A stretch of DNA of 64,000 bases from Ischnura elegans (lineage: Eukaryota > Arthropoda > Insecta > Odonata > Coenagrionidae). The position numbers were made by a program, and so were the translations under genes. Every line of letters starts with the position of its first letter. The stretch's first letter is position 1. The stretch spans positions 58,855,585 through 58,919,584 of the forward strand of contig NC_060251.1 in assembly GCF_921293095.1 (NCBI RefSeq), read 5' to 3'. Of this stretch, positions 35,960 to 48,085 are shown in pieces. The notes beneath the pieces were generated by a model, which was not told the DNA's origin, made no database searches, and saw nothing but the letters and a program-made list of their open reading frames with translations.

Positions 35960-36170
35960 TGCGTGGCCATAATGCCAACATCATATTTGTCAATGTAATA
36001 AGATAGAAAGGAATTTCTATAAATAATCTCTGTCGCTGCCCGGGTTTTGCTCCTATGTTCTCGCCGTGGGTGGCATGTAATGCGCTTTCTGAATCTGATT
36101 TCCAAGGTATGCTACGAGTATTTTTTGAATCATGAGTAACAAGGAGATTTATATTCTAATTGTAATAAAT
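35960..36170 (+). repeat. Duplicated segment S1, copy 2
   Basis: About 85% similar to 33170-33400, on the same strand. Confidence 0.75.
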
Positions 36171-37179
36171 ATTATTCCTATGTTTGGGACAGCTTCTCTA
36201 TTATAGCCTTCATAAAAATTCTGATTCGCCGATTTCATTTCCACAATGAGTAGCATGGTAAGCTTATTTTGAAAACTGTCGATGGAATAAGAAGAACTGA
36301 TAGAGCATAATTTGGAATTTTTTTGAGACTGAGATTTCATTCGTTTCTTGGTGTAATCTTATTTGAGTGATATAGCCTGTCAATGCGTAGGTGTTGGGTC
36401 ATTGTTAATAAATATTCAGGGCGAAACGTAAAAAACTAATTCTACTTCTTTGCATCATGGCTCCAGATTGCCAGGCCGGAAACCTTACTCCCCTGTCGTT
36501 GGCCAATTGCCTAATTTTACCAAAGACATGTAATGATTATACTATGGGAGGGGGATATCAATGTATGGCTTGGTGAACTCATTTTAAATAGCCTATATTT
36601 TTTGTTTCAATGTGTACGATTAATAACAGTACGACAGAGTGGCTCTGCCCTCGCGCATGAATCAGGTGATAAAATCAGACTACGGTATGTATCATATAAA
36701 TTATTTTTTAATTATTTTAATTATATTTAATTATTTTTTAATTATATTATTAATAATTTTCATGTAAATTTCACCGCCGTTCACGCGGCAGGCTAGAAAT
36801 ATTACACTGACACTACGGTAATTAATTTGGTTAATTTTTTCTTTATTTTTGTAATTTCGCGGAGGAGGGTGGGAAGCTGTCACCCCTTGGTCCCCTCTTT
36901 ACATCCGTCATCCAAAATAAGACTATGTTAGTTGATTTTTTCTGTATTTTTTTCATTCTGGGGGAGGGGGGGTGCGGTTGGGACCCCTGGCTACTCCTTT
37001 ATGAGACTGCGGTTCTTGATTTTTCTTTATTTTCTCCATTTCGGGGGGAGGGGAACTGGGTCCCATGTCTTATCCCTTATATAAGTCAAAATTTTCCGGA
37101 GATATATAGTGGAACAGCATATTACATGATACACAAAGATATCGTTACGTCCAGTTAATTTTAATTTCACAAACTCTTA
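36171..37179. other. AT-rich intergenic with G-runs; nothing assigned
   Basis: G-rich runs near 36861 and 36960-37050 resemble MITE ends in this window, but complete elements cannot be bounded. Confidence 0.35.
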
Positions 37180-37345
37180 AATGAGGGAAAGGAAGGAAGA
37201 GAATAGAATTTTTGGATGGAATGAATGGGAGTGGGCCTTGCAGTGAATCGAAGAGGGAAGTCCTTGAAGGCAAGGGAGGATCCCAGAATGCTTCTTAAGT
37301 ACTTCATGAAAGCCTACATTAATCGGTAGAATACTATGATACTGA
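37180..37345 (+). mobile_element. RTE-type LINE 3' tail, short truncated copy
   Basis: Matches the last about 150 bases of the element at 29753-33080, ending TAATCGGTAGAATACTATG. Only the extreme 3' end is present, as expected from 5' truncation. Confidence 0.75.
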
Positions 37346-37959
37346 CACTACACGCGTTTCGAGTAACTTGCAATCTGCAACTGATTATGATTCCAAGCCA
37401 ATTTAAACGCGTTTGGTCGAATTTTTTTACATTAAATTTAGTGGACAGTACGATATCTGTGCGTAGCGTTTCTCTTGTATACGCCCTAGATCAGACTAGG
37501 GTACCTGATTTTTTTCTTATTTTCCATATGAGTCCCTTACTCCTCAATCAATACGCCCCTGGATTCAGAATTCTCATTCAGCGTCGCGACATCAGATCAT
37601 TTTATTTATTGTTTTGCGGGGGTTCACCGTAAAGTAAAAAATTACCAGAGGAGGTGAATAATCTTTTGGTGATAGAAGAAAATATTTTGGAATATGAGGA
37701 ATCTTCATCCTCTGACTCAGAATAGGAGTTTAAGCCTTTGTTTTTGAGCAGTTATCAATAAAAATATTTCTTAATGGTATTTAAAAAAATATTATTTCGA
37801 TGACCAAAATTTCAAGTGTAAAGACCCAATAGCATTTTTAAATCATTATTTAATCTATGCATTGCACACTGTGCATAAGGTAAATGATGCACTGTGAATT
37901 GCACAGCTATTTGATGGATCTAACGTTGTTATCAATAGAAGAAATTCTATCTTTGCTTT
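37346..37959. other. AT-rich intergenic; nothing assigned
   Basis: No gene, RNA or bounded repeat seen between the LINE tail and the next MITE. Confidence 0.4.
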
Positions 37960-38221
37960 CAGTGGCATAACTATGGGGGGGGATGAGGGGATAGATCCCC
38001 CCGCCCCCGAAGCCTCAGAGAAATAAAAAATATATTTAAAACTATTGTTCACTTTGATGTTTAATATAACTGCATTTGCTGAAAGTTAAAGATCATTTAC
38101 TAATATCTTGGCAGTGAGACGTGTCACTGAATACCGACCGGTGACTAAGCCCCATTGCCTGTGGGGGTTGCCTCTCTAGTCCCCTCCATCCCCCCAAAGC
38201 ATATTCCTAGTTACGCCACTG
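37960..38221. mobile_element. hAT-type MITE, family C (copy 2)
   Basis: Ends CAGTGGCATAACTATGGGGG and CCTAGTTACGCCACTG. The flanking octamers do not match, so the duplication has decayed. Confidence 0.65.
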
Positions 38222-39029
38222 TTTCCTTAGATATTCCGGTATCAAAATGTCGACTTGTCCCGGAAATTTTACATCACTTTACCCTACGTTTAATTTTAAT
38301 TGCCCTCCTTACGTATATTGTGAACTACATCATCCAAAATAAGTTTCATTGCATCTTTCAAATACCAATAACATGCCCAAAATTTTCACAAATCTAGCTA
38401 TACTTAAAGACTACTCTTTTCGATTTCAGCCTGCTGTGCGTGGTGCGTGTTCCCGGCCCGATCCCATTGGTGTCCAGTCTCGTCCGGCAGAGTCCGTTGT
38501 TTGCTCGGTGGGAAAAGGGGGACAAGGCAGAGACGTGTAAATAAAGCACTTGTGCCGCAAATAAAAAGGCCACCCTTATTACGACATAGGAACGACGACG
38601 ACCGTGTGTACTAGTGGCCGAGGGCGTGCGTGGATATCAGACGCCGCATGTTCGTGGGAAAGGGCGGAGTGAAAGTGATCGAGAAAGTGAAGGTGGATGA
38701 GGAGCAGGGCTTGATTTGGGATGTGGGTGGGCCGGGGCCTGTTTTGGTGGGAGGCCCAGGGCCGGATCAGAGGGGAGGGGGGTCCCAGGGGGCCCAGGGC
38801 GACCCGCCAAGCATGACCCTTCCGCCAATACAGAGGCAAATCTCACAAAATCGGAGAAGCAAAGAAAAACATAATATACGTGAGAAATCGAAGTGAAGCT
38901 GTTGCGAAGAAATTGAAGTGAAGTTGTAATCCACGTTGACATTAATAAATGTTTAACGCTGCTGATAAAAAACTTTATCCATTGACGTTTTTATTGTAAC
39001 TTTGAACGCAACCGAATGTTTCCGTTGCA
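38222..39029. other. Intergenic, GC-rich at 38420-38830
   Basis: The GC-rich part gives overlapping open frames on both strands (Pro/Gly-rich, no motif), which I take as composition artefacts. No exon supported. Confidence 0.4.
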
Positions 39030-39697
39030 AATAGGGTGGTTTCCTATTATTTTTTATTGCCTAAATCGAAAGACTGTTACTCCTGGAGTACGTATTTCAC
39101 GCTTATAGATTTTTAAATGACAATATCTATTTTTCGCGATTAAATGAAAAGTGATAATTTTCAAGCGCGCGAAAACACGACGCGTAAGTATGAATGCCGG
39201 GAAATCTCTCCGTACGTCGTATTTCTGGTTCCCCCTCCCGCCCGGTGAGGTGACCTTGAGGCAAGGCTTAGCGCTGATACGTCGCAGGCTGCTAGCGGGT
39301 AGCTGAGTACCCTGCTGGCTGGTAGCGCTTGGCTTAAATAAGGATTATTAATACCTTATCAAACGAGGAAAACTTTCCGACCTTAGCCAGTTTTAATAAG
39401 TGATTATTAAGACATGTTTCCCTGAGCTCTGCGCCTCATGCATGCATTGGTAACCTCAGACGATGTATAACTCCTATCTTCTTCTATAGAAACTAGGTCC
39501 CTGTGACGTCACGTGGAGTGGCATCGCATGGGCGCCAATCTGGCCCTTTTCAAATGAGGATAAAAATGGACCATTGCCATTCGTCTAAACCGGCATTTCT
39601 AAAACGAAATAATTTGTGTATTATGAATACACTAATGGTGGGTAACGAATCGCAATTATTGCCTTTTGTTTTCTTTGATGAAGGAAACTACCCTATT
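39030..39697 (-). repeat. Family-A interspersed element, copy 3 (inverted)
   Basis: Runs AATAGGGTGGTTTCC to GGAAACTACCCTATT in opposite orientation to copies 1, 2 and 4. It contains the middle block missing from copy 1. TTGCA flanks one end and GCAA the other, as also around copy 2, so the inverted repeat may extend to TTGCAATAGGG. Confidence 0.75.
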
Positions 39698-39711
39698 GCA
39701 ACACCTTGAAA

Positions 39712-39963
39712 CAGTGGCGTAGCCAGGTATTTCGTTCGGGAGGGGTCCAAAACCAGGGGGAAACTTTTTGGGAAACTGGGTACTAAGTAATGGGTTTTAA
39801 ACTAATTTTAACACTTTTCATAATCGAAAAAAACTTCATTCGTTAAAGTTATATTTTATACCATGATTTTTCAATAATTTGTTATTTTTATGAAGGAAAA
39901 TAATTTTGTTTTTATGTTTCGAGGGGGGGAAAGGGGTCCGGACCCCACTTGGCTACGTCGCAG
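39712..39963. mobile_element. hAT-type MITE, family C (copy 3) with 8-bp TSD
   Basis: Ends CAGTGGCGTAGCCAGG and CTTGGCTACGTCGCAG. Flanking octamers CCTTGAAA (39704-39711) and TCTTGAAA (39964-39971) match at 7 of 8. Inserted 14 bp from family-A copy 3. Confidence 0.8.
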
Positions 39964-39971
39964 TCTTGAAA

Positions 39972-41347
39972 CAGTGGGGCTGCCTCCAAAGTGGGCCCCG
40001 GGTCACCCACATCCTAAATCCGGCCTTGGGGAGGCCCAATATTTCAAGCAGAAATGCAAGTAACGAAAATTAATTAACAATGAATTTGCATTTTAGGCTA
40101 GTTAATTAACGATATACCAAATTGAGCTCTTCGTCTTCCTGAATACACGAAGAGCTGCGCGCGCAACTCGTGTTTCCGACGACACCACTTGATGTGCCAC
40201 TGGTTGCGTTCAGAGCTGCATTAACAACGCCAGTGAATAGTGTTTTTTTATCAGCAGCGTCAACCATTTATTAACGTCAATGCTCAAATCTACATGTAAC
40301 CAAATATAACCACCTTCACTTCGGATCCCCATAAACACGATGTTTTATTTCTGTTTTTTCTCCGATTTTCCTCTATATTGGTGGAAGGCTCGTGCTTGGT
40401 GGGTGGCCAAGGTTCCGGGCCCCTTGCCCCGGGTGTTGTATTAGGCCATCCGTCTTTTGAAAACTCGTAGTTTGCCATATATCAACAAAGTGGTGATAAC
40501 CTCTAAGTAATAAAAAAAATGAAAAAAGCCAAATTCATTCTTTAAAACGATACCAAACACCCATTCCTCGCATCAAAAGTTGGTTGACAAGAAATATTAC
40601 AAAAGTATTGAAAATTATTAGCACTGTGGTAGGGATATACTAAGGTCAGCACGGTACGTGGTAAATTTTTTGGGTTTTCAAGAATGATTTTGCGCCTTTT
40701 GGAGGTCGCGCGTGGATTCCATGGCATTTACGGCACCCACTGTAGGCTCGTCTATGGATTACTAAAACTTTCGCAGTCCACATTCGTCAATATTAATGAC
40801 TTTTGGGGTAACCCGCGTCAAGAATTTGAAACGGCCAGGGATGAACACTTAAGAAAAGATATTAGGGAGCCCAAACCGGGGATCTTGCCCCGGGAAATTT
40901 TTTAAGTAGTGAGTTTTAAGTTTTTTAAACATTTTAGAAGAGTCATATGACCAACATTAGAACCCTGATAACTCGAATCTCGATATCTGGACACTCCGAG
41001 GAAAATCGACAAACCTGACACATTTTTCCTCACACCCATGACGAATTTTTGAGGGGCTCGGGCCCCCTCATGGAGTCGGCGCCACTGAAAATGGCCAACG
41101 TTTCCTATCCTATGCCGGAAACTTCATCAGAGGTAAAGGCCTTGTCGCCTTCCCTGTGAATCAATTTATAGGTAATGGGTGCTGGGAGCGAATTTTCTCG
41201 ACGACTTTCTTTCTGGAAATGACTGGAAGCCATGTTTTGCTTACCTTCCGTCCGTTGGCTTCCAGTCTTTGCTAGAAAGAAAGACGCTTATCAGTAAATT
41301 CTCTGCCGCCACCCACTTCAATGGTCAATAAATGTGGCACAGTCATC
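39972..41347. other. Intergenic; nothing assigned
   Basis: No supported gene or bounded repeat. Confidence 0.4.
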
Positions 41348-41355
41348 AGCTCTGA

Positions 41356-41629
41356 CAGTGGCGTCACTGGGAATGTGCTTTGGGGGAATGGGATGGCGAC
41401 CTCCCCCCCCCCCCCCCCCCCCCCCGCAGGCAAGGTCTGGGAAAATTTTTGAAAAATGAAATGCCTGGAAATACATTTTACATGATTTTGGTGCTATAAA
41501 GTTAACTTAAGCAGATGCAGTTATTATGTGTCAAAACTGGACAATAGTTTAAAATATTCTTTTGTTTCTCTGAGCCTTTGGGGGGGAGAGGGGGATTTAT
41601 CCCCTCTTCCCCCAATAGTTACGCCACTG
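41356..41629. mobile_element. hAT-type MITE, family C (copy 4), perfect 8-bp TSD
   Basis: AGCTCTGA at 41348-41355 and 41630-41637 flanks ends CAGTGGCGTCACTGGG and AATAGTTACGCCACTG. The interior includes a run of about 25 C near 41401. Interior similar to the copy at 49134-49399 (for example CCTGGAAATACATTTT and AAGCAGATGCAGT). Confidence 0.9.
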
Positions 41630-41784
41630 AGCTCTGATGAGATGACCTTTGGAAATCACCATATGTGCAGCCGATACGGTTTGGTCATCTCATCTTGTTC
41701 CTGCCTGACTTCAGATCTCTCAAAGGACGAGGAGAGGCCTTCTTACGAAGCAATAGAGGGTCCCTGAACTGTAATGCTACCTGC

Positions 41785-43460
41785 ATTTTATTCTCGCTTT
41801 GGAGATAAAAGCCTCAAATCTCGCAGATTTTTGCCTCTGAGACGTCAGAGTTTCTCTAAAATGCACAATTTCGAGGCTGGCTATTAGTGTCGTATGTTCT
41901 GTCAGGAGGTATTCTCGTAAATGGTATCATTAGAATTTGTTTACGGTTTTACTCGCCTTCTACAGCTTTCGTGGTTGATGACTGCCCATTGAACGGCTGG
42001 CTTATCGTCCTTCCCCTGAACGGCTGGCTTGTCACAATGCACCCCCTCCGCTCATCCTCTTTTCGCTGAGCACCACGCCAGCCGATGGCAAACAGCATTA
42101 GGATGGAGGGTGAGTAGTCGTCTACCAACAGCAATAGCTCAAGTCAAGTTGGACAACTTACAGGGATACCTCCTTATATGTTATTCTCGCCGTGGAGATA
42201 CAAGCATCAAACCTCGCAGATTTTGCCTCTGAGACGTCAGATTTGCTCTTAAAATGGCATTTTCGAAGCTAGCTATTAGTCTCGCATGTTATGTCAGAAA
42301 GTATTCTCGTAAATGGTATCATTAGAATTTGTTTCCGTTTTTACCTGCAGCTGTCGTGGGTGTTGCCTGCTATTTGAACGGCTGGCTTATCGTTCTTCCC
42401 CTCAACGGCTGGCTAGTCCTAATGAACCCCCTCCGCTTATCCTCTTTCCGCTGAGCACCGCTCCAGACAATGACAAACAGAGCATTGTGTAGGAGGGTGA
42501 GTAGTCGTCCACGAACAAACAGCAACAGCTCAAGTCAAGTTGGACAACTTACAGGGATACCTCCTTATATGTTATTCTCGCTGTGGAGATACAAGCATCA
42601 AACCTCGCAGATTTTGCCTCTGAGACGTCAGATTTGCTCTAAAAATGGCATTTTCGAAGCTAGCTATTAGTGTCGTATGCTATGTCAGGAGGTGATCTCG
42701 TATATGGTATCATTAGAATTTGTTCGCATTTTTTTCGCAACTTTCGTGGTTATTGACTGCTATTTGAACGGCTGGCTTATCGTTCCTCCCCTCAACGGCT
42801 GGCTAGTCCGAATGAACCCCCTCCGCTTATCCTCTTTCCGCTGAGCACTGCTCCAAACAATTACAAACAGAATCACAAATTGTGTAGGAGGGTGAGTAGT
42901 CGTCCACCAACAGCAACTGCTGAAGTCAAGTTGGGCAACTTACAGGGATACCTCCTTATATGTTATTCTCGCCGTGGAGGCGCAAGCCTCAAACCTCGCA
43001 GATTTTTGCCTCTGAGAAGTCAGATTTGCTCTAAAAATGGCATTTTCGAAGCTGGCTATTAGTGTCGTATGTTATGTCAGGAGGTGTGCTCGTAAATGGC
43101 ATCATTAGAATTTGTTTACATTTTTGAGTCGCCTTCTGTAGCTTTCGGACTTGTTGACTTAGCCTCTCGTAATGCACCCCTCACGCTTTGCCTCCCTCTG
43201 CTGGATAACACGACAGCCAGTGGTGAAAACAGTATGGTGGAGTGGGGTGAGTAGTTGCCCGCAAACAACAACAGCTGAAGTCAAGCGGGGCAACATACAG
43301 GGATACCTCCTTAAATGTTCTTCTCGCCGTGGAGATACATGCCTCAAATCTCACCGATTTTTGTCTCTAGGACCCCAATTACGCTCTAAAGTCGGCATCG
43401 TCGAAGAGCTCTTAGAGTCCTATAATATATTAAGAGGTATTCTCATAAATGTAAATATTG
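41785..43460 (+). repeat. Tandem satellite, unit about 391 bp, about 4.3 copies
   Basis: The landmark around (G)ACGTCAG recurs at 41841, 42233, 42623 and 43016, spacing 392, 390 and 393 bp, with a shorter decayed last unit. Each unit carries TTATTCTCGCCGTGGAGATA, CCTCTGAGACGTCAGA, GGTATCATTAGAATTTG and CCCCTCCGCT. Inside units a GAACGGCTGGCTT block is itself doubled (the last unit has lost it). Open frames that recur in each unit are by-products of the repeat and differ in length, so I do not call genes. Confidence 0.93.
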
Positions 43461-43585
43461 CCACTGCTGCATGGATTTATGACAGCAGTCTTCGGTCCTT
43501 TTATTTCAAAATTGAATGTATTGGTGTTGATTTCTGGAAACTGTAAAACTGGAGGTTACATTTGAAGCTATTTTCACGGCCGTTA

Positions 43586-43843
43586 CAAGGGAATACCCAG
43601 GATCAAAACTAGAGGGGGGGGGGGGCAACCCATGGTTGTTCAAGTTATAGGTAAGATTTAAGCATGGAATAGGTGAATGAAACCAATATTTTAAGGAAAC
43701 TATAACAGCTCTTTATTAGTTTTTAAAATTACTTGCTTGAAAAAATATTATTTTCCTCGAAGACATTTCCAATTTTTGCTTCTAGGGGGGGGTGGGGGGG
43801 GCTAGCAGCTGCCCCCTCCTGCTCCTCGCTGGCTACGCCCATG
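43586..43843. mobile_element. hAT-type MITE, family B (copy 1)
   Basis: Ends CAAGGGAATACCCAGG and GCTGGCTACGCCCATG form inverted repeats around a G-run, an AT-rich core (GCTCTTTATTAGTTTTTAAA) and a C-rich end. No clear target duplication for this copy. Confidence 0.7.
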
Positions 43844-44071
43844 GAGTGTTCATCAATGAAGAAACTACTTTTTAATGTGTTTGTGAAGGATGAAATATGT
43901 TTGAAATGATGCCATTTCGATGCAATTCACTTACCTACCTACTAGCTGTTTTTAAGAGTCTTTAGATGCTCATTGTCTGCTCTCCTCCGCGTTCCGTGCT
44001 GATATGTTCCTACTTACCTTTTAAATGGAGAAAATAAACAATCTAACTGATTTCTTCAGGCTTTGATTTGT

Positions 44072-44232
44072 AAGAATAAAATAAACTTTGCAAGGTTCAC
44101 TAATATATTTAAAATAGCACCAAGGACCAATAATATGTTTAAAAACACACCCTATTCTTGATAAACCACCATACGTTGAGTGCTTTTTTATTAGTGAACC
44201 TTACAACATTTATTCTTTTATTTTCCATTTTA
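44072..44232. repeat. Small inverted repeat (hairpin MITE-like)
   Basis: Arms AAGGTTCACTAATA (44110s) and TATTAGTGAACCTTACAAC (44190s), extended by AGAATAAA/TTTATTCT. About 160 bp in all, non-coding. Confidence 0.55.
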
Positions 44233-45409
44233 AAAAAATATCAATTGCCAAAAAAGGATTTACATCAAGAAAGACAAAATCCTTCAGCTTCAAGCAAAAC
44301 AGCTTCCCTGTATTGCATGGTATTTGGAGGAGGCGACCGACATCTGAGGTCATTTTTGCCATGAGGGAAGGGGTAGGTAAGGAAGGGTGGAGAGAAACCG
44401 ATTAGCATCAGAAGGCATTAGCCTGCTCTTAACGAAAGGCACCAAGGGGACCATGGCTTGAAGTCCCATACGACGAATGGAGTGTTATGCTTGAAATGTT
44501 TTCCACACAATATTCAAGCAGGGATTGCACAGTCTCTGAAAAGTCTCTGCCACTGCCGGAATCGAGACAGTATAGGGTTACCTTATGTAAATGCATATAA
44601 ATTAAAGCAAATGTAAAGAGACAACAATAATATTTATCGGGAACTAGTTCAGTCTTTTATTAGAATAAAATAAATAAGCAAACAAGTCAGTGCAGTATAA
44701 AATACTTCTTGAAGTTCTTCATGAACTCCTGCATAAAAAAGAATAGAAAGAAACAAAATATATTGACTTGATTTAAATTGTTTTAGACATTAACGGAGAA
44801 GAACACCTTATGAATATACAAGAAAATTATATGAAAGTGTTGGACTCAATGAGCTTCGAACACTATGAGCTATGATAAAAATGGCTACAAAGGAGTGTTA
44901 CGCTGTCAAAAATATTCTTTCGGTAATATCAACAAAAACTAAGTTAGATAAGACAGAAAAATGATTGTATAGATAATTTCATAATAAAAAATTTTATAAG
45001 AGAGAATACATATATATACACCTCAGAAATTTCTTACAAGATAAATTCCCTGAAACAGTTGCAAGAGGAGTTCATGTGCCATCAGCAGAAAAATGTGTAA
45101 AGTTAATTTCACAATCAGAACACAATATGGCATAGAGAAATGAAAAAAGAAAAAATAAATAAATTTCAAATGTTGTAACTATCTAAGGTTTTCTGCCAAT
45201 TACAGTAGATTTTCATTGAATACGATATCCATTCCACTGTCATCCAAACCAGTCCCATATTTCACAGCATTTGTTTCTTTAGTTAGGAATGTGATCTACG
45301 ACTCCCTACTGGCCATGTTTCAAGTTATAACCCATGTTTCTGTATCCCCTTCCCAATTTATCAATCATCCTTACTGAAATTAGGGTTGCCCACATGTGTG
45401 TCTCACGCA
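44233..45409. other. AT-rich intergenic; nothing assigned
   Basis: No supported gene or bounded repeat. A CCATGGCTTGAAGTCCCAT-type segment near 44452 weakly resembles 61757 onward. Confidence 0.35.
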
Positions 45410-45665
45410 AGGGCGTACCCAGGATCAAAACTCGGGATGAGGGGGGGGGGGGGTGCAAGCCATGGTTGTTCAAGTTAAAAGTAAGATTTAAGCTTGGAAA
45501 AGGTGAATTAAACCAACATTTTCAGAAGGAAACTGTAACAGCTCTTTATTGGTTTTTAAAATTATTTGCTTGAAAAAATATTATTTTCCTTAAAGACATT
45601 CATGATTTTGTCTTTTAGGGGGTGGGGAAGCCGCCCCCTCCTGCCCCTCGCTGGGTACGCCCATG
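45410..45665. mobile_element. hAT-type MITE, family B (copy 2)
   Basis: Ends CAAGGGCGTACCCAGG and GCTGGGTACGCCCATG. TCTCACG lies directly left and TCTCACA directly right, a near-perfect short target duplication. Confidence 0.8.
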
Positions 45666-46602
45666 TCTCACAGCTTGCAGTGTACTGGAGTGGCCTCAGG
45701 GAGGTTTGATATGATCAAACTTGAGGGAATATAATAAGTAAATAAAATTAAGGGATCAAATGAAATTATAAATACATCATTTGTATCAGAATAATACTGG
45801 CACCAGCTGTTGATATCTTTATTGAGAAGAATGCGCAAAGAAAAAAGACATGTGCACCATTGGAAGATAATTCTGCTATTATGAAGAATCCACTGACATC
45901 ACCCAAAATCCAACCACAGTAATCTCTAGATCTAATTTCTCCCAGTTCTTGCTTACTTTCTTGCCTGCAAATGTATGAAGCAGCATGGGTGACAGCTTAC
46001 ACCCTTAAACAATAGATGTTTATATAAATAAGGTTTTCCAAGACTATTAATAGGAATGTATATGGTTTATAGGAAAGTCAATACCCAACACCTATGCTAC
46101 CGGGAACGCATCCCTATCTTCCCAAGGTTAAAATGTTCTCAAATAATGCAAATTCAATTAGTGCAAAGACCCCAAGAAACAATCTCAAGTGATAATCAAG
46201 GTATGGGTGTATGTAGATGTGAAAATATTACCGCATAAGAGCATTGAGTTGAGACCTTCATCAAACCTATCTTAGGATTGTTGGTCAGTGATGATGATAC
46301 ATGACCTTAAAAATCAACTGTTTACTAACCAGAATGAACAAACAAAATAGCATAAAAATTTACTTTCATTCCGGTCATGCACACAAAATGGCACAAGATA
46401 ACATTTAAAAAAATTACAAACAAACAATTCTAAAATAATTTTATCCTGCAATAACGTCAATTATATGGGAATGTATGAATTAGCACAAATATAAGCCTAT
46501 ACATATATGTATACCATTTCTCTCAATTTATTTATTTAAGGAGTTGCTCCTTGCTCCTATTAATTGCAAAGTGTAAAGAACTCGCCAAACGGTACACATG
46601 AC
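45666..46602. other. AT-rich intergenic; nothing assigned
   Basis: No supported gene, RNA or bounded repeat. Confidence 0.4.
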
Positions 46603-46908
46603 CAGGGGCGCAGCTAGGAATTAAGGCTAGGGGGGTTGAGGGGCAAATAATATGGGTGTGTGTGGGGGTATAGTATACCCACCAGGATAAGAGGTAGGTG
46701 CGAGATTAATAAATTGCAGAATTTTAAAGATAAATGGTTTAAAATGGTGAGTTTTACGGCTTTCTGAGGGATATTTTATTCGTCCTTACACTATTCTATT
46801 AGTAATATCAATCCTATTAAGTAAAATGGATTAAACTTAAATATTCCTCTGAGCTCTGGGGGGGGGGGGGGGTTTATCCCCCAAAACCCCCCCCTCGCTG
46901 CGCCACTG
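46603..46908. mobile_element. hAT-type MITE, family C relative, perfect 8-bp TSD
   Basis: CACATGAC at 46595-46602 and 46909-46916. Ends CAGGGGCGCAGCTAGG and CCTCGCTGCGCCACTG; the interior has G- and C-runs. No transposase. Confidence 0.88.
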
Positions 46909-46919
46909 CACATGACCAC

Positions 46920-47080
46920 GTATGAGTTAATGTGTGAATTCATGAATGATTTTGATGGACCAGAATGGAAAATATACGAATGCATGAACCAAATTAGAAC
47001 AGGTTCTATTTCCTGCTCATGCATTCGCACAAGTTGTGTGGAGTAAACAGTAAACCTACTGTAACCGTTAGGATACCTTT
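46920..47080. repeat. Interspersed repeat E, copy 1
   Basis: Shares GGACCAGAATGG, AAATTAGAACA, GTTC...ATTT and CATGCATT(C/T)GCACAAGTTG with 61560-61740. Class unknown. Confidence 0.6.
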
Positions 47081-47227
47081 TAGGACATGCATATCTCAAA
47101 CCAACTATGACCATTTTACCCGATTTTTTAAATTAAGTCATAAATGTGAATTTAAAACTATTTGATTGTAAAGGAAATAAAAACTTCAGTCGATTTGAAA
47201 GGAAAATATTTGGTAAATACTGAAGTT

Positions 47228-47542
47228 TTAAACTCCCAGGCCAAAATTCGAAAAGTGGAAACTGATAAATTTATTTATTAATATACAGTACTGATGTCGT
47301 ACGTGGATGCCGGTAGGCCCGCGAAGAAGAGGAATAAGATTATGACCACAATATAATAACAAGAATAGCTTCATTCCTTGGTACACTGGTACTCCAGTAG
47401 GAAAATAATCCATAAAAAACGTCCTTACTTCGCAGACCTCGGCGCGGTCCTCTCCTTTTGCTCTTCTCCTCCGTACAAAGATGCACGGACCTGAAATACC
47501 TTGATCTGGCCCAGTATTTCTCACACTGACGGCTTTTCTCAT
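47228..47542 (-). other. Possible small open frame divergent from the MADF-BESS gene
   Basis: 104 codons from ATG 47542, beginning MRKAVSVRNTGPDQG, with a hydrophobic stretch KLFLLLYC. AATAAA signals (minus strand, about 47270-47280) lie inside the frame, and an internal GTAAGG could be a splice donor, so the true product, if any, is unclear. An alternative frame near the same end reads IVVIILFLFFAGLPASTYD before a stop just ahead of AATAAA, which would fit a small membrane protein. Head-to-head arrangement with the gene at 47950 suggests a shared promoter. No family recognised. Confidence 0.25.
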
Positions 47543-47949
47543 CTATATCAAAATTATGTCTAACATAACATTGAATGCTAAACCGGTGACCCGTTCAAAT
47601 TTGGCGCCTAAGCATGTGACGAGATCAAAGCGCGTTCTATTGTTCAAGCCTCAAAACTTTCATGGTTCTGTGAGTTTCGAGCGTTAGTCTTGTACCTAAA
47701 ACGACTAAAAACGTTTCGGAACGAAGTTGTACTGGTTATACTTCACCAGGAATAACATTCATCGATGATGAAGCATACAACATATTAAAGAGTGGTTAAA
47801 AGTTCAAGTGAGAGTCTCGTTTGATGTCTTAAGGGTCTCGTGACCTGTGATTTGAGACTGAAGACTTACGACTTAAGGTCACGGTTGAAAATAAGTAAAA
47901 TTGAGGCTCTCGTAGGTGTTACTCATCCAAAATTATCAGGAGTCGAGTA

Positions 47950-48085
47950 ATGATAAACGATAAGCTGTTAATAAGCCTGGTGAAGAGAAATCCAGTGTTG
48001 TACGACAGAAACTTCATTGACTTCAAAAATAAAGCGAAGAAAGATTTTATTTGGAAAGGTATCGCGGAATGCCTGTCGATAAGCG
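47950..48085 (+). CDS. MADF-BESS gene, coding exon 1
   Basis: ATG at 47950; ends AGC G before donor GTAGGT (phase 1). Encodes the first MADF helix pair. The frame is open upstream of the ATG for several codons, so an earlier start cannot be fully excluded. Confidence 0.85.

Noticed and set aside
38630-38942. Opposed 88- and 101-codon frames
   Set aside because: Both lie in a GC-rich segment, are low-complexity (Gly/Pro) and show no family motif or splice context.
41401-41426. Poly-C tract as a regulatory quadruplex
   Set aside because: It is the slippage-prone C-run of a hAT-type MITE whose ends and target duplication are clear; no separate function is supported.
42029-43546. Repeated small open frames sharing SSRPxTxxAEVKLGNLQGYL
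   Set aside because: They arise once per unit of the 391-bp satellite, with unit-to-unit frame loss; no start or stop conservation suggests coding.
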